NCBI RefSeq assembly: GCF_022229005.1
Contig: NZ_JAKKFD010000044.1
Coordinates: 186,001 to 250,000, forward strand
Length of the DNA: 64,000 nucleotides
From: Micromonospora trifolii
GTDB lineage: Bacteria; Actinomycetota; Actinomycetes; Mycobacteriales; Micromonosporaceae
Direction of reading: 5' to 3'
Shown here: positions 17,476 through 24,456 of the stretch, in pieces
How the letters are laid out: every line of letters begins with the position of its first letter
Numbering within the stretch: the first letter of the stretch is position 1
Made by a program: the position numbers and the translations under genes
Notes under the pieces: generated by a model
What the model saw: only the letters and a program-made list of their open reading frames with translations
Database searches by the model: none
Told to the model about the DNA's origin: nothing

Positions 17476-18336
17476 TCAGCTCTTGGGTGGCTGGCCATCC
17501 CCCGGGGGCTGGCCCGAGACCTCCCGATCCGGTGCTGCCAGAGCGGCCAGGGCCTCGGCACTGCGGCTGCCCGGCTCAGGCGTGCCGACCAGCAGTTGCT
17601 GACCGGGAGCATCCCGGACGTCAAAGGTCTGGTAGGTCAGCTCGACTCGCCCTGCCTCGGGGTGGTGTATGACCTTGAACATGCGAGTCAGGCCCTGCAC
17701 GGTCTGGTCCGCCCAGAGGGCGCCGAACTCCGGCGACTCCCGTCGCATGTCAGTTACGAGCGCCCGGATCTGGAGATCTTCCGGGAAGAGGTCGGCATTG
17801 AGTCGTAGGGCGTGTACGACGTTCTCGGTCAGGGCCGGCCAGTCGGGGAAGACGGTGTGGGCCTGCGGATGCTCGAACAGCACCCGGGCCATGTTGGTTG
17901 GGCCCGTGAACGGGGACAGCAGGGCAGCCGCCACGCTGTTGGTGGCCAGCACTTGGAACGCTGGACTGAGCACGTAGGCGGCGGAGGTGGGAAAGGCGTC
18001 CAGCAGCCGCAGCAGGGCGGGGTGGACGGAGTCCCGGGTGTTGTCCGGGCCGAGGCGAGGGTGGAGCCGGGCGAGTCGGAAGAGATGGCCGCGCGCGTCC
18101 GGGTCGAGGCGCAGGGCCCGGCCGATCGCGTCGAGCACCTGCGCCGAGGGGTTGCGCTCCCGACCCTGCTCAAGGCGGGCATAGTAGTCGGCGCTCACCC
18201 CGGCAAGGACTGCGATCTCCTCGCGGCGCAGTCCCGGTACCCGGCGGTCGCCGCCCCCGTGCAGTCCGGCCTCTTTCGGGTCCACTCGGGCGCGGTTGGC
18301 CCGAAGGAATTCCCCGAGCCGGTTTGAATCGGGCAT
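17476..18336 (-). CDS. XRE-family regulator with MmyB-like ligand-binding domain
   Basis: 286 aa from the ATG at 18336. N-terminal helix-turn-helix RREEIAVLAGVSADYYARLEQGRERNPS (about residues 32-60), followed by a PAS-like MmyB domain (about 105-265: LLDAFPTSAAYVLSPAFQVLATNSVAAALL ... VIHHPEAGRVELTYQTFDV). Regulators of this kind are usually divergent from the dehydrogenase gene they control; here an SDR starts 237 bp away on the other strand. The gap holds the palindrome CACGTACGTG (18453-18462) and GGGTG-tcgcg-CACCC (18469-18483), either of which could be the operator. Confidence 0.9.
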   Translation of the reverse strand: MPDSNRLGEFLRANRARVDPKEAGLHGGGDRRVPGLRREEIAVLAGVSADYYARLEQGRERNPSAQVLDAIGRALRLDPDARGHLFRLARLHPRLGPDNTRDSVHPALLRLLDAFPTSAAYVLSPAFQVLATNSVAAALLSPFTGPTNMARVLFEHPQAHTVFPDWPALTENVVHALRLNADLFPEDLQIRALVTDMRRESPEFGALWADQTVQGLTRMFKVIHHPEAGRVELTYQTFDVRDAPGQQLLVGTPEPGSRSAEALAALAAPDREVSGQPPGDGQPPKS

Positions 18337-18573
18337 GTCGACCAGCCTAAGACTCCTGGCTGTGATCCCCGGCCAGCTGCCGGCTTCGCCGACCCGTGCG
18401 CTGAAATCGCCCAGGTCGAGGCGTACGGGACGGAGCACCCTGAATCGAATGACACGTACGTGGTGCCAGGGTGTCGCGCACCCAGGAAATCTCACCCTTC
18501 CCGGGCCCGCTTACCAGCCGGATGGTTGAGCAGCGGCGCTTGGCCGCAGGCCCGAAGCACAACAGGAGGATCA

Positions 18574-19311
18574 ATGGGAGACAGTTCCGGCTCGAAGATC
18601 ATTCTCATCACCGGTGCGAGCAGTGGTATTGGTGCGGCAACCGCCCGTCGGCTGGCCACCGACGGCCATCACGTCGTGCTGGGTGCCCGGCGCGTCGACC
18701 GGCTCGCCGCACTCGTCGACGAAGTGCGCGCCGCCGGTGGCACCGCCGAGCACCATGAGCTCGACGTCACGAGCCGTGACAGCGTGCTCTCCTTCGTCGA
18801 AGGCGCCCACAACCGGCACGGCCGCATCGACGTACTGGTCAACAACGCCGGCGTGATGGCCCTGTCGACCCTCGACGCGCTGCGGGTCGACGAGTGGGAC
18901 CAGATGGTCGAGGTGAACCTGCGCCGCACCCTGAACGGCATCGCCGCCGCACTGCCGCTGATGCGGGCCCGCGGCGCAGGGCACATCATCAACATCGGCT
19001 CCACCGCCGGGTACCGCGTCGACCCGACGGCCGCGGTCTACTGCGCCACCAAGTACGCGGTCCGGGCGCTTACCGAAGGGCTGCGCCAGGAGAGCCGGGA
19101 CGTCCGGGTAACCCTGGTGAGCCCCGGCTACACCCACTCGGAACTCACCGAGCGGGGAGGCGACCCTCAGGTGCGTGCTGCCGCCCACGCGGCGACCGAG
19201 GAGCTGGGAATGCCTGCCTCGGCAGTCGCCGACGCGATCGCCTACGCCATCACCCAGCCCGACAGCGTCGACGTCAACGAGATCATCATGCGGTCCACCG
19301 TGCAGGGCTGA
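18574..19311 (+). CDS. SDR family NAD(P)-dependent oxidoreductase
   Basis: 245 aa. Start chosen at ATG 18574, with AGGAGGA at 18564-18570. Cofactor motif TGASSGIGAATARRLA (residues 14-29), LGARR for NADP selection, NNAGVMAL, catalytic Ser in NIGSTAGY, and YCATKYAV with Tyr and Lys. This is the SDR clade (YdfG/SDR5-like) typically linked to XRE/MmyB regulators. Divergent from such a regulator, and 24 bp upstream of a small ABM-like gene, so probably a bicistronic unit. Confidence 0.9.
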   Translation: MGDSSGSKIILITGASSGIGAATARRLATDGHHVVLGARRVDRLAALVDEVRAAGGTAEHHELDVTSRDSVLSFVEGAHNRHGRIDVLVNNAGVMALSTLDALRVDEWDQMVEVNLRRTLNGIAAALPLMRARGAGHIINIGSTAGYRVDPTAAVYCATKYAVRALTEGLRQESRDVRVTLVSPGYTHSELTERGGDPQVRAAAHAATEELGMPASAVADAIAYAITQPDSVDVNEIIMRSTVQG

Positions 19312-19335
19312 TCGCACACCACGAGGAGGGCACCC

Positions 19336-19683
19336 ATGAATGAAGCACTTGAGATGACGACGTTCCGGCTCGTCTCCGGCCTCAGCGGCGCCGACTTCGT
19401 CAACGCCAACGACGACATCAACGAATACCTGCGACGGCAGCCCGGCTTCCGGTGGCGTCGGATCGTGCAGGACGACGACGGCACGATCACCGACATCGTC
19501 GCGTGGGACTCCGCCGCCGACGGCCGGCGCAGCGCCTCGGGGATCATGACCGAGATGGCCGGCTCCCCGGTGCACGCCACCATCGACCACGCCACGGTCG
19601 ACTTCCGGATCGTCCCGGTGCTGCAATACACCAGCTGGCCCCGGCGCCCATACGTTCGCCGCACCTGGTCACCCCGATCGTGA
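19336..19683 (+). CDS. Small dimeric alpha/beta-barrel (ABM-like) protein
   Basis: 115 aa with GAGGAGG upstream. ALEMTTFRLVSGLSGADFVNAN at the start and RRQPGFRWRRIVQDDDGTITDIVAWDS in the middle are the ferredoxin-like strands of the antibiotic-monooxygenase (ABM) superfamily. The conserved His/Trp of true monooxygenases cannot be placed with confidence. The C-terminal 20 residues are basic and may be unstructured. Probably cotranscribed with the SDR. Confidence 0.7.
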   Translation: MNEALEMTTFRLVSGLSGADFVNANDDINEYLRRQPGFRWRRIVQDDDGTITDIVAWDSAADGRRSASGIMTEMAGSPVHATIDHATVDFRIVPVLQYTSWPRRPYVRRTWSPRS

Positions 19684-19750
19684 CCAACGCGAAAAGGCGG
19701 CCGACTTGCTGAACTGTGTCGTGCGCCGCACCCGGTCTGATCTGACGCAT

Positions 19751-19775
19751 TAGACAACTTTCGAAAATATGTCTA
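19751..19775. promoter_or_regulatory. TetR operator and leaderless promoter
   Basis: TAGACA (19751-19756) and TGTCTA (19770-19775) are an inverted repeat around 13 bp. The first arm overlaps a -35-like TTAGAC; the second overlaps the -10 hexamer TAGGCT (19774-19779), which is 7 nt from the GTG at 19787. A regulator bound here would block its own promoter. Confidence 0.6.
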
Positions 19776-19786
19776 GGCTGTCTAGC

Positions 19787-20368
19787 GTGAGCAACGTGGA
19801 GTTCAGCGACGACCCGAAGCGCGCCAGCATCCTGGCCGCAGCGGTCGGGGTGTTCGGCCGCTACGGATTCCAGAAGACGTCCATGGAGGCGGTCGCCAAG
19901 GCGGCTGGCATCTCCCGGCCGGGCCTGTACCTGATGTTCCCCAACAAGGAGCAGCTGTACCGGGCCACCATGCAGGGCGTCATGGAACGCGCCCAGCAGG
20001 CCATGGAGGAGCGCTTCGCCGACCAGGCGCTGAGCTTCGACGAGCGGATCGTGGCGGGCCTGGACGCGCTGATGGGTACGTACATCGACACCCAAGTGGC
20101 ACGCGACCTCAACGAGCTGCTGGAGAACAGCCGGCCCCAACTGGGCTCGATGTTCCATGACTACCAGGAGCGGGCCCGCACCACGCTGAGCGCCCACATC
20201 GGCGCTCTCGCCCCGCCCGGCCTGCTTGACGCCGAACTGACCGCGGACGACCTGATGGACCTGCTCTTCTCCGCCGCGCTGACCTGGAAGTCGACAGCGG
20301 CCACCCGGGACGAATTCCGCGACCGGATCCGTCGGGCGCTGCGACTGATCCGCCGCGCCGCGGTCTGA
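19787..20368 (+). CDS. TetR/AcrR family transcriptional regulator
   Basis: 193 aa from GTG 19787; ATG 19769 in the same frame would lie inside the promoter. HTH domain: RASILAAAVGVFGRYGFQKTSMEAVAKAAGISRPGLYLMFPNKEQLYRA (about residues 12-60). The C-terminal ligand domain is helical with LLENSRPQLGSMFHDYQERA. An inverted repeat TAGACA-N13-TGTCTA sits on the promoter, pointing to autorepression. The SDR at 20425 follows by 56 bp and the dehydrogenase after it; they are the likely targets. Confidence 0.9.
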   Translation: MSNVEFSDDPKRASILAAAVGVFGRYGFQKTSMEAVAKAAGISRPGLYLMFPNKEQLYRATMQGVMERAQQAMEERFADQALSFDERIVAGLDALMGTYIDTQVARDLNELLENSRPQLGSMFHDYQERARTTLSAHIGALAPPGLLDAELTADDLMDLLFSAALTWKSTAATRDEFRDRIRRALRLIRRAAV

Positions 20369-20424
20369 CCCCATCCCATCCCACCTCCCCATCGCAGGGT
20401 TTTCTGCGCCATAGGAGTTCCGAA

Positions 20425-21384
20425 ATGTCACGAATCATCACCCCTTTCTCGGCCCAGTCGACCGCCGCCGAGGTGATCGCCGGCGTCGACCTCACCGGCC
20501 GTCGGGCGGTGGTCACCGGCGGCGCGTCCGGCATCGGCCTGGAGACCGTCCGCGCGCTGGCCAACGCCGGAGCCGACGTGACGGTGGCCGTCCGCGACAC
20601 CGCCGCCGGAGAGCGCGCCGCCGCCGACCTCACAGCCGGCGGCACGCCGGGCACCGTCCGGGTCGCCCACCTCGACCTGGCCGACCGCGCCTCCATCGAC
20701 GCCTTCGTCACCGGCTGGACGGGCCCGCTGCACATCCTGGTCAACAACGCCGGTGTCATGGCCCTGCCCGAGCTGACCAGGACCGCCGAGGGCTGGGAGA
20801 CGCAGTTCGCCATCAACCACCTCGGTCACGCCGAGCTGACCCTGGGGCTGCACGACGCACTCGCCGCCGCCCACGGCGCCCGGATCGTCGTCGTCAGCTC
20901 CGCGGCGCACCAGCAGTCCCCGGTCGTCTTCGACGACATCCACTTCACCGCCCGGCCCTACGAGGCATGGTCGGCCTACGGCCAGTCGAAGACCGCGACG
21001 ATCCTGTTCACCGTCGCCCTGGCCCACAGGTGGGCCGCCGACGGCATCACCGCCAACGCTCTACACCCCGGCGGCATCATGACCAACCTGCAGCGACACC
21101 TCGACGATGCGCAGCTGCGCTGGGTCGGCGCGGTGGACGAGCAGGGCAACCGCCTGCAGGTGCCGCCGGGCTGGAAGACCCCGCAGCAGGGCGCGGCCAC
21201 CTCGGTCCTGCTCGCCGCCTCCCCCGAGGTCAACGGCGTCACCGGCCGCTACTTCGAGGACGCCAACGAGGCCCTGGTCATCGCCGAGCGCTCCGACGGC
21301 ATGAGCGGCGTGCTGCCCTACGCCCTGGACGACAAGGACGCCGACATCCTCTGGAAGGAGACGCTGCGGCTCCTGCGGCGCTGA
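20425..21384 (+). CDS. SDR family oxidoreductase (WWOX/retinol-dehydrogenase-like)
   Basis: 319 aa, longer than classical SDRs. N-terminal extension (ITPFSAQSTAAEVIAGVDL), cofactor motif TGGASGIGLETVRAL (about residues 32-46), VAVRD, NNAGVMALP, catalytic Ser in VVSSAAH, and YGQSKTATILF with Tyr and Lys. The insertion HQQSPVVFDDIHF and the C-terminal GRYFEDANEA are typical of the retinol dehydrogenase/WW-domain-oxidoreductase-like SDRs of actinobacteria. It follows the TetR gene by 56 bp in the same direction. Confidence 0.9.
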   Translation: MSRIITPFSAQSTAAEVIAGVDLTGRRAVVTGGASGIGLETVRALANAGADVTVAVRDTAAGERAAADLTAGGTPGTVRVAHLDLADRASIDAFVTGWTGPLHILVNNAGVMALPELTRTAEGWETQFAINHLGHAELTLGLHDALAAAHGARIVVVSSAAHQQSPVVFDDIHFTARPYEAWSAYGQSKTATILFTVALAHRWAADGITANALHPGGIMTNLQRHLDDAQLRWVGAVDEQGNRLQVPPGWKTPQQGAATSVLLAASPEVNGVTGRYFEDANEALVIAERSDGMSGVLPYALDDKDADILWKETLRLLRR

Positions 21385-21531
21385 ACACGGGGCCGACGAA
21401 AGTAGCCGGCACGTCACCCGCGGTCCACCGGGGCAAGGGTACTGGCAGTACACCGATGGGCAGAGATTCGCAGCGTCGCCGCACCTGTGGTGAGGTTGAG
21501 GTAGGTCAGCATCACGTAACCGGAGGCCATC

Positions 21532-22575
21532 ATCTTCACCGTCAACGCCATCGCCGCGCCTTCTGCCACCGAACCGCTCGTGCGTACCACGATCGAGCGG
21601 CGGGACCTGGGCCCGCACGATGTTCTCATCGAGATCCGCTACGCCGGTATCTGCCACTCCGACATCCACACCGTGCGCGGCGACTGGGGCAGCGTTCCCT
21701 ACCCGCTCACCGTCGGCCACGAAATCGTCGGCCGGATCACCGAGGTCGGCGCCGACGTCACCCGCCACGCCGTCGGCGACCGCGCCGGTGTGGGCTGCAT
21801 GGTCAACTCGTGTCGCGAGTGCGAGAACTGCCGCACCGGAAACGAGCAGTACTGCCTCAAGGGCAACACCCAGACGTACGCGGGCGTCGACCGGGACGGC
21901 ACCGTGACCCAGGGCGGATACTCGACCCACGTCGTCGTGAACGAGGACTTCGTCCTGCGGGTGCCGGAAAGCATCCCTTACGAGGCGGCCGCGCCGATGC
22001 TGTGCGCGGGCATCACCACGTACTCTCCGTTGGCGCACTGGAACGCCGGTCCCGGCAAGAAGGTCGCCGTAGTGGGCCTGGGCGGTCTGGGCCACATGGC
22101 TGTCAAGATCGCAGCGGCGATGGGCGCCGAGGTGACAGTGCTGTCACAGACGCTGTCCAAGAAGGACGACGGTCTGCGCTTCGGCGCCGAGCACTACCAC
22201 GCCACCAAGGACCCGGCGACGTTCGAGGTGCTCAAGAACAGCTTCGACCTGATCATCAACACGGTCAGCGCACCGATCGACATGGCCAGCTACCTCGGTC
22301 TGCTGCGTCTGGACGGCACGCTTGTCAGCGTCGGTGCCCCGCCGGAGCCGCTGCCGGTGCCCGTCTTCGCGTTGTTCGGCAACCGACGCTCGTTCGCCGG
22401 CTCCAGCATCGGCAGCATCGCCGAGACGCAGGAGATGCTGGATTTCTGCGCCGAGCGCGGCATCGCTCCCGAGGTCGAGGTCATCGGCGCCGAGGCGGTC
22501 AACGACGCGTACGAGCGGGTGCTCGCCTCGGACGTGCGCTACCGGTTCGTCATCGACATCGACACCCTGCACTGA
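21532..22575 (+). CDS. Zinc-dependent NAD(P) alcohol dehydrogenase, apparent ATC start
   Basis: About 347 aa, cinnamyl-alcohol-dehydrogenase type (YahK/AdhA-like). Catalytic zinc: Cys in AGICHSD and His in GHEIVG. Structural zinc: [15 protein letters not shown] (C-x2-C-x2-C-x7-C). Cofactor motif [11 protein letters not shown]. The family normally begins [14 protein letters not shown]...TIERR, and exactly this N-terminus is encoded from 21538 onward, yet no ATG, GTG, TTG or CTG lies between the in-frame stop at 21517 and GTG 21580. A GGAGG at 21522-21526 stands 5 nt before ATC 21532, so either ATC is used as the start or a mutation destroyed an ATG. Starting at GTG 21580 would lose about 16 residues including the first beta strand. 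Confidence 0.85.
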   Translation: MFTVNAIAAPSATEPLVRTTIERRDLGPHDVLIEIRYAGICHSDIHTVRGDWGSVPYPLTVGHEIVGRITEVGADVTRHAVGDRAGVGCMVNSCRECENCRTGNEQYCLKGNTQTYAGVDRDGTVTQGGYSTHVVVNEDFVLRVPESIPYEAAAPMLCAGITTYSPLAHWNAGPGKKVAVVGLGGLGHMAVKIAAAMGAEVTVLSQTLSKKDDGLRFGAEHYHATKDPATFEVLKNSFDLIINTVSAPIDMASYLGLLRLDGTLVSVGAPPEPLPVPVFALFGNRRSFAGSSIGSIAETQEMLDFCAERGIAPEVEVIGAEAVNDAYERVLASDVRYRFVIDIDTLH

Positions 22576-22592
22576 CCTTCCCCGTTGTGCGC

Positions 22593-22618
22593 CAGGGCCC
22601 GCCGAACGGCGGGCCCTG
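22593..22618 (+). terminator. Terminator after the alcohol dehydrogenase
   Basis: Perfect 11-bp stem CAGGGCCCGCC / GGCGGGCCCTG with a GAAC loop, 17 bp after the stop codon. No T-tract, as is common in actinobacteria. Confidence 0.6.
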
Positions 22619-22911
22619 ACCGCAGTACCGGCAGACAGCATCGATCGCAGAAATATGACCCTGTCGAATTGGCGGCGAAGGTCAGGATCGGTGCCACTGC
22701 CCTGGCCGCACTCCGCTCCACCCTCAGCCGACGTGCCCAACGCGGACCGGACGCTCGTCGCCGACGGGTTCGCCTCGCTGACCACGATTGTCGCCTACGT
22801 GCTGTGCCGCGGGTGGTACACCTGGCGGCGCGGCGCGCTGGGACCGGACGACAACCGGTGACCCGCACGGGCCCGGACCGGCCCGTCTCGACTCCCGTCG
22901 TTCACAGCAGC
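22619..22911. other. Gap, possible gene remnants
   Basis: Two short plus-strand stretches look protein-like but are in different frames: one reading VELAAKVRIGATALAAL (from about 22660) and one reading TLVADGFASLTTIVAYVL (about 22750-22810). They may be parts of one decayed gene. No start signal is visible. Confidence 0.25.
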
Positions 22912-23119
22912 TTGTCCTGATCGAAGGCCTGGTCGCGCATGCGCCGCCCGATGGCGTCGAAGACAGCGCTGCCGATGGCCACGGCCACGTGTCATTCATG
23001 CCGAAGCCGAGCATCAGCACGGCAAGGAGTCCCGAGATGGTCCATAGCAGCACCGCTGCGACTCGACGAAACCCTGTCGGGCTGAGGCCGGTAACAGGCA
23101 CGGAGGTAAGGATCTTCAC
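22912..23119 (-). pseudogene. Frameshifted small membrane protein
   Basis: The 5' part (from GTG 23119) reads as a membrane segment, RRVAAVLLWTISGLLAVLML, followed by GFGMNDT. From about 22993 the natural continuation is in another frame: HVAVAIGSAVFDAIGRR then MRDQAFDQDKLL and a stop at 22912. Both parts have good codon bias and together give about 68 residues with two helices. A single-base change near 22990-22995 would reconnect them. Confidence 0.5.
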
Positions 23120-23269
23120 CGTCGCCGGCCCACGTACCGCGACCTAGGTAGTTCTTGCCGATGTGCAGCGGTTGCCGTCTTGGCACGATCGCATCTGCCG
23201 GGTGTGGATCTGGCGGCTCGCTCTCATGCCCGGCGATCCGATGGTCAGTGACCGCAGAGAGGCTTCACG

Positions 23270-23755
23270 ATGGAGAACATTACGGACACCGACGAAGCCG
23301 GCATTGACGTGTCGGCCCCGGTGGTCAGCCGCCACAGCGTCACAGTGAACGTGTCGGCGGAAGCCGTGTGGCGGATCCTCACCGACATCGATGCGTGGAC
23401 AACCTGGCTGCCAGAAATCCCTTACGCACGCGTGGAAACACCCGGTCCGCTCGCCCCGGGCTCCGTGTTCCGCTGGTCGGCCGCGGGCATGGAGATCGAG
23501 TCGACGATCGTTCAGGTACGGCCGCGGGAACGCCTCGTGTGGCGGGGATACGGTGACGGACCGGACGGGGTCCTCGGTGTCCACGTCTGGGCGCTCACTC
23601 CGGCCGGCGACGGTGTGGAGGTGTCGACCGAGGAGTCCTTCGCGGGCCCGCCCGTCGATGCCGACCCCGCGCCGTTCCAGGAGGGCCTCGACACGACCCT
23701 CGCCATGTGGCTGGAACGACTCAAGGGCGCCGCCGAGGCGGTGACCACCTCGTGA
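23270..23755 (+). CDS. SRPBCC-family (START-like) protein
   Basis: 161 aa, cytoplasmic. VSRHSVTVNVSAEAVWRILTDIDAWTTWLPEI is the classic first strand and helix of the polyketide-cyclase/dehydrase SRPBCC fold. PGSVFRWSAAGMEIESTIVQV and RLVWRGYGDGPDGVLGVHVW are the central strands, and DTTLAMWLERLKGAAE the long C-terminal helix that closes the ligand cavity. Its stop overlaps the GTG start of a secreted relative, so the two are translated together. Ligand unknown. Confidence 0.85.
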   Translation: MENITDTDEAGIDVSAPVVSRHSVTVNVSAEAVWRILTDIDAWTTWLPEIPYARVETPGPLAPGSVFRWSAAGMEIESTIVQVRPRERLVWRGYGDGPDGVLGVHVWALTPAGDGVEVSTEESFAGPPVDADPAPFQEGLDTTLAMWLERLKGAAEAVTTS

Positions 23756-24393
23756 ACAGTCGTGTGCTCGCCGCTGCGGCGGCAGTGGTCGTGGCCGGCC
23801 TCGTGGGCACCGCAGGTGCGCCGGCTCGGGCGGAGGTGAGGCCCGATGTCGGCTCCGACCAGGCGGCGGTGCGCTGTGCGGGAAGGACCGTCGACACCGC
23901 GGCGAAGATTCGCTATCGGACGGAGACGACGATCAACGCTCCGCTACGGACCATCTGGAAGCTGCAGACCGACGTGGAACGTTGGCCGTCGTGGCAGAAG
24001 CCGGTTTCCTCCAGCAAGCGGCTCGATCGTGGCCCACTGCGTCCCGGTTCATCGTTCCGATGGAAGACACCAGTCCGCGAGACCCCGCTGAATCCCGCCA
24101 CCACCCTCGTCGTCACGTCCACCGTTCGCCAGCTTCTGCACCAGAAGTGCCTTCGATGGAACGGCCCGGCGGTCGGAGCGGGGCTGCGCATCGACGAGGG
24201 GGTGCACGTCTGGACGTTCACCGAGATCGACGGTCGGGTTCTCGTGCGTACCGAGGAGACCTGGCGCGGCGACCAGGTGGAGCAGGACGTCGAATTCTCC
24301 ACCGTGGCTCTCGGGGCGGGCCTGGAAACGTGGCTGACGGAGCTGAAGACGCGTGCCGAACGGGGGTGTGATCGGGGCCCGGCGCTGACGTGA
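23752..24393 (+). CDS. Secreted SRPBCC-family protein
   Basis: 213 aa. Signal peptide at 1-31 (VLAAAAAVVVAGLVGTAGAPARA). The mature part is related to the preceding gene product: INAPLRTIWKLQTDVERWPSW, PGSSFRWKTPV, CLRWNGPAVGAGLRIDEGVHVWTF, GLETWLTELKTRAE. Two cysteines, one at CAG early and one in QKCLRW, plus a third near the C-terminus, might form a disulfide outside the cell. GTGA overlap with 23270-23755. Followed by a strong hairpin terminator. A cytoplasmic/exported pair of one fold suggests handling of one ligand on both sides of the membrane, which is inference. Confidence 0.82.
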   Translation: MNSRVLAAAAAVVVAGLVGTAGAPARAEVRPDVGSDQAAVRCAGRTVDTAAKIRYRTETTINAPLRTIWKLQTDVERWPSWQKPVSSSKRLDRGPLRPGSSFRWKTPVRETPLNPATTLVVTSTVRQLLHQKCLRWNGPAVGAGLRIDEGVHVWTFTEIDGRVLVRTEETWRGDQVEQDVEFSTVALGAGLETWLTELKTRAERGCDRGPALT

Positions 24394-24398
24394 CCCAA

Positions 24399-24429
24399 GG
24401 GCCCCGCCGGTCTCATACCGGCGGGGCCC
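24399..24429. terminator. Strong bidirectional terminator
   Basis: Perfect 13-bp stem GGGCCCCGCCGGT / ACCGGCGGGGCCC, loop CTCAT, followed by TTTCG. It lies between the convergent SRPBCC operon and the LuxR-type gene. Confidence 0.8.
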
Positions 24430-24456
24430 TTTCGTCGCTCGGTCGGCCCGGCTCCG

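Noticed and set aside
20967-22619. Long plus-strand frame of 550 codons across the SDR and alcohol dehydrogenase genes
   Set aside because: Composition is Arg/Gly/Pro-rich as in an off-frame reading; both real genes beneath it have full family motifs.
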